Positions 5,107 through 6,133 of a DNA stretch of 6,133 bases are shown here, piece after piece (within the stretch, counting starts at the first letter, position 1; every line of letters starts with the position of its first letter). Under the pieces are notes generated by a model. That model had not been told where the DNA came from and did not search any database. It saw nothing but the letters and a program-made list of their open reading frames with translations. Origin of the DNA: Actinomycetes bacterium (GTDB lineage: Bacteria; Actinomycetota; Acidimicrobiia; Acidimicrobiales; Acidimicrobiaceae); contig JAKAPB010000132.1 in the NCBI GenBank assembly GCA_021823045.1, forward strand, positions 1-6,133, written 5' to 3'. The translations under genes and the position numbers were made by a program.

Positions 5107-6133
5107 ATGCACTATAGTGCGGGAGATACGGCCTGGGTACTGCTCAGCGCTGCGCTAGTGCTCTTTATGACTCCTGGACTGGCCTTCTTCTATGGCGGGA
5201 TGGTCAGGTCCAAGAATGTCTTAGGGATGTTGATGCAGAACTTTGCCACCATGGCGGTGGTAAGCCTCGTCTGGGTATTTGTGTCCTATTCTCTTGCCTT
5301 CGGACCCGACCTGGGCGGGAAAGGCCTGCTTGGGAGTCTCCATTTTTTCGCGCTAGCTCATGCGACCCAACGGGTGCCGGGCTTCAGCGGACACCTAGCA
5401 CAACACATACCACCGCTGGCATTTGTCATTTTCCAAATGATGTTCGCCATCATCACCGCGGCGCTGATTACCGGGTCCACGGCTGATCGGATGAAATTTG
5501 GCCCATTTATAGTCCTGATCATCCTCTGGTCCTTGTTCGTTTACGCACCCATTGCCCATTGGTCCTTCTCTCCCACGGGGTGGCTTTACAAGTTGGGTAC
5601 GGAAGATTTCGCCGGTGGAACAGTCGTGGAGATAAATGCCGGTGCGGCGGGTCTCGCTGTGGCCATGGTCATCGGGAAGAGAAGAGGATGGCCCAAGTCT
5701 CAGATGCCGCCCCATAACGTTCCACTTACCCTGGTTGGAGCGGGAATATTGTGGTTTGGCTGGTATGGCTTCAACGCTGGCTCTGCGCTGGCGGCTAATA
5801 CGCTTGCTGCTCATGCCTTTCTGAATACCAATACCGCCGGAGCCGCGGCACTTCTCGGATGGATCGTGGTTGAAAAGATTCGGGGAGGAAAATCGACCAT
5901 ACTGGGGGCCGCATCGGGAGCGGTCGCTGGGCTGGTTGCGATCACTCCATCGTGTGGCTTCGTGGATATTTATGGTGCGACCGTAATCGGATTGGCAGCT
6001 GGTGTGATCTGTGCCTTTGCGGTGTCACTGAAGTACAAATATCAGCTCGACGATTCGCTCGATGTTGGGGGTGTTCACCTCGTCGGTGGGATAGTAGGGA
6101 CACTTTTGATCGGTCTGTTCGGTACTTCGGCTA
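5107..6133 (+). CDS. amt: Ammonium transporter, Amt/MEP/Rh family (3' end outside window)
   Basis: This is a polytopic inner-membrane channel-like transporter that takes up ammonium for nitrogen assimilation. The 342 visible residues cover most of the Amt fold. Family landmarks are GDTAWVLLSAALVLFMTPGLAFFYGG (shown as a landmark near residues 6-31), FQMMFAIITAALITGS with the Phe-gate residue Phe113, YAPIAH, DFAGGTVV with the structural Asp167, WYGFNAGSA with the second gate residue Phe222 and Ser226, and GVHLVGGIVG with the second pore histidine His324. The first pore histidine (E. coli H168) is replaced by Glu175 (codon 5629-5631). The recruitment-site Trp (E. coli W148) appears to be Phe154 in the IAHWSF segment. 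There is no cleavable signal peptide; the N-terminus goes straight into the first helix. The gene has its own strong ribosome site and candidate promoter, so it is probably separate from the che operon. A glnK/glnB gene commonly follows amt, but this lies outside the window. Confidence 0.95.
   Translation, partial: MHYSAGDTAWVLLSAALVLFMTPGLAFFYGGMVRSKNVLGMLMQNFATMAVVSLVWVFVSYSLAFGPDLGGKGLLGSLHFFALAHATQRVPGFSGHLAQHIPPLAFVIFQMMFAIITAALITGSTADRMKFGPFIVLIILWSLFVYAPIAHWSFSPTGWLYKLGTEDFAGGTVVEINAGAAGLAVAMVIGKRRGWPKSQMPPHNVPLTLVGAGILWFGWYGFNAGSALAANTLAAHAFLNTNTAGAAALLGWIVVEKIRGGKSTILGAASGAVAGLVAITPSCGFVDIYGATVIGLAAGVICAFAVSLKYKYQLDDSLDVGGVHLVGGIVGTLLIGLFGTSA

Noticed and set aside
5395..5814. Minus-strand open frame of 139 codons opposite the ammonium transporter gene, and a 62-codon plus-strand frame at 5636-5824.
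   Set aside because: The transporter reading frame is unambiguous across this stretch, and neither alternative has family features.
1..6133. Search for CRISPR arrays, tRNA or rRNA genes, insertion sequences, attachment sites or phage genes.
   Set aside because: None was seen; the window is almost fully occupied by conserved chemotaxis and transport genes with two short gaps.

Overview
The window looks like part of a bacterial chromosome with mid-range GC. It carries a compact chemotaxis signalling cluster followed by the start of an ammonium transporter gene, all on the + strand. I cannot name the organism. The ammonium transporter N-terminus (GDTAWVLLSAALVLFMTPG) and the overall style would fit a motile, moderate-GC actinobacterium, but this is only an impression and other phyla are possible.

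Layout: positions 1-590 hold the C-terminal signalling hairpin of a methyl-accepting chemotaxis protein (MCP) whose start lies outside the window. A 106-nt gap (591-696) contains a structured, terminator-like stretch ending in a T-run. Then come cheA (697-3138), cheW (3135-3584, ATGA overlap with cheA) and cheB (about 3593-4822, starting at or just after the cheW stop). These three are almost certainly co-transcribed and translationally coupled. A 284-nt gap (4823-5106) holds hairpins, a candidate promoter and an imperfect palindrome. It is followed by an Amt-family ammonium transporter gene (5107 to the window end, truncated by the edge).

How the genes work together: the MCP senses a stimulus. 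CheW couples it to the histidine kinase CheA, and CheA phosphorylates CheB, a methylesterase that resets receptor methylation, as well as a CheY that is not in this window. No cheR, cheY or cheD is seen here, so they must be upstream of the window or elsewhere. The amt gene is probably a separate transcription unit.

Most notable points: (1) CheA carries, between its Hpt and dimerisation domains, two tandem 24-residue repeats resembling the MshEN/GspE-N c-di-GMP-binding fold, where a P2 domain would usually sit. (2) CheA has two CheW-like domains at its C-terminus. (3) An in-frame low-complexity insert in the first of these looks like a relic of a dispersed palindromic repeat. (4) The ammonium transporter has Glu in place of the first pore histidine (the H168 equivalent) while keeping the second. 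(5) The MCP-cheA leader can form mutually exclusive hairpins.
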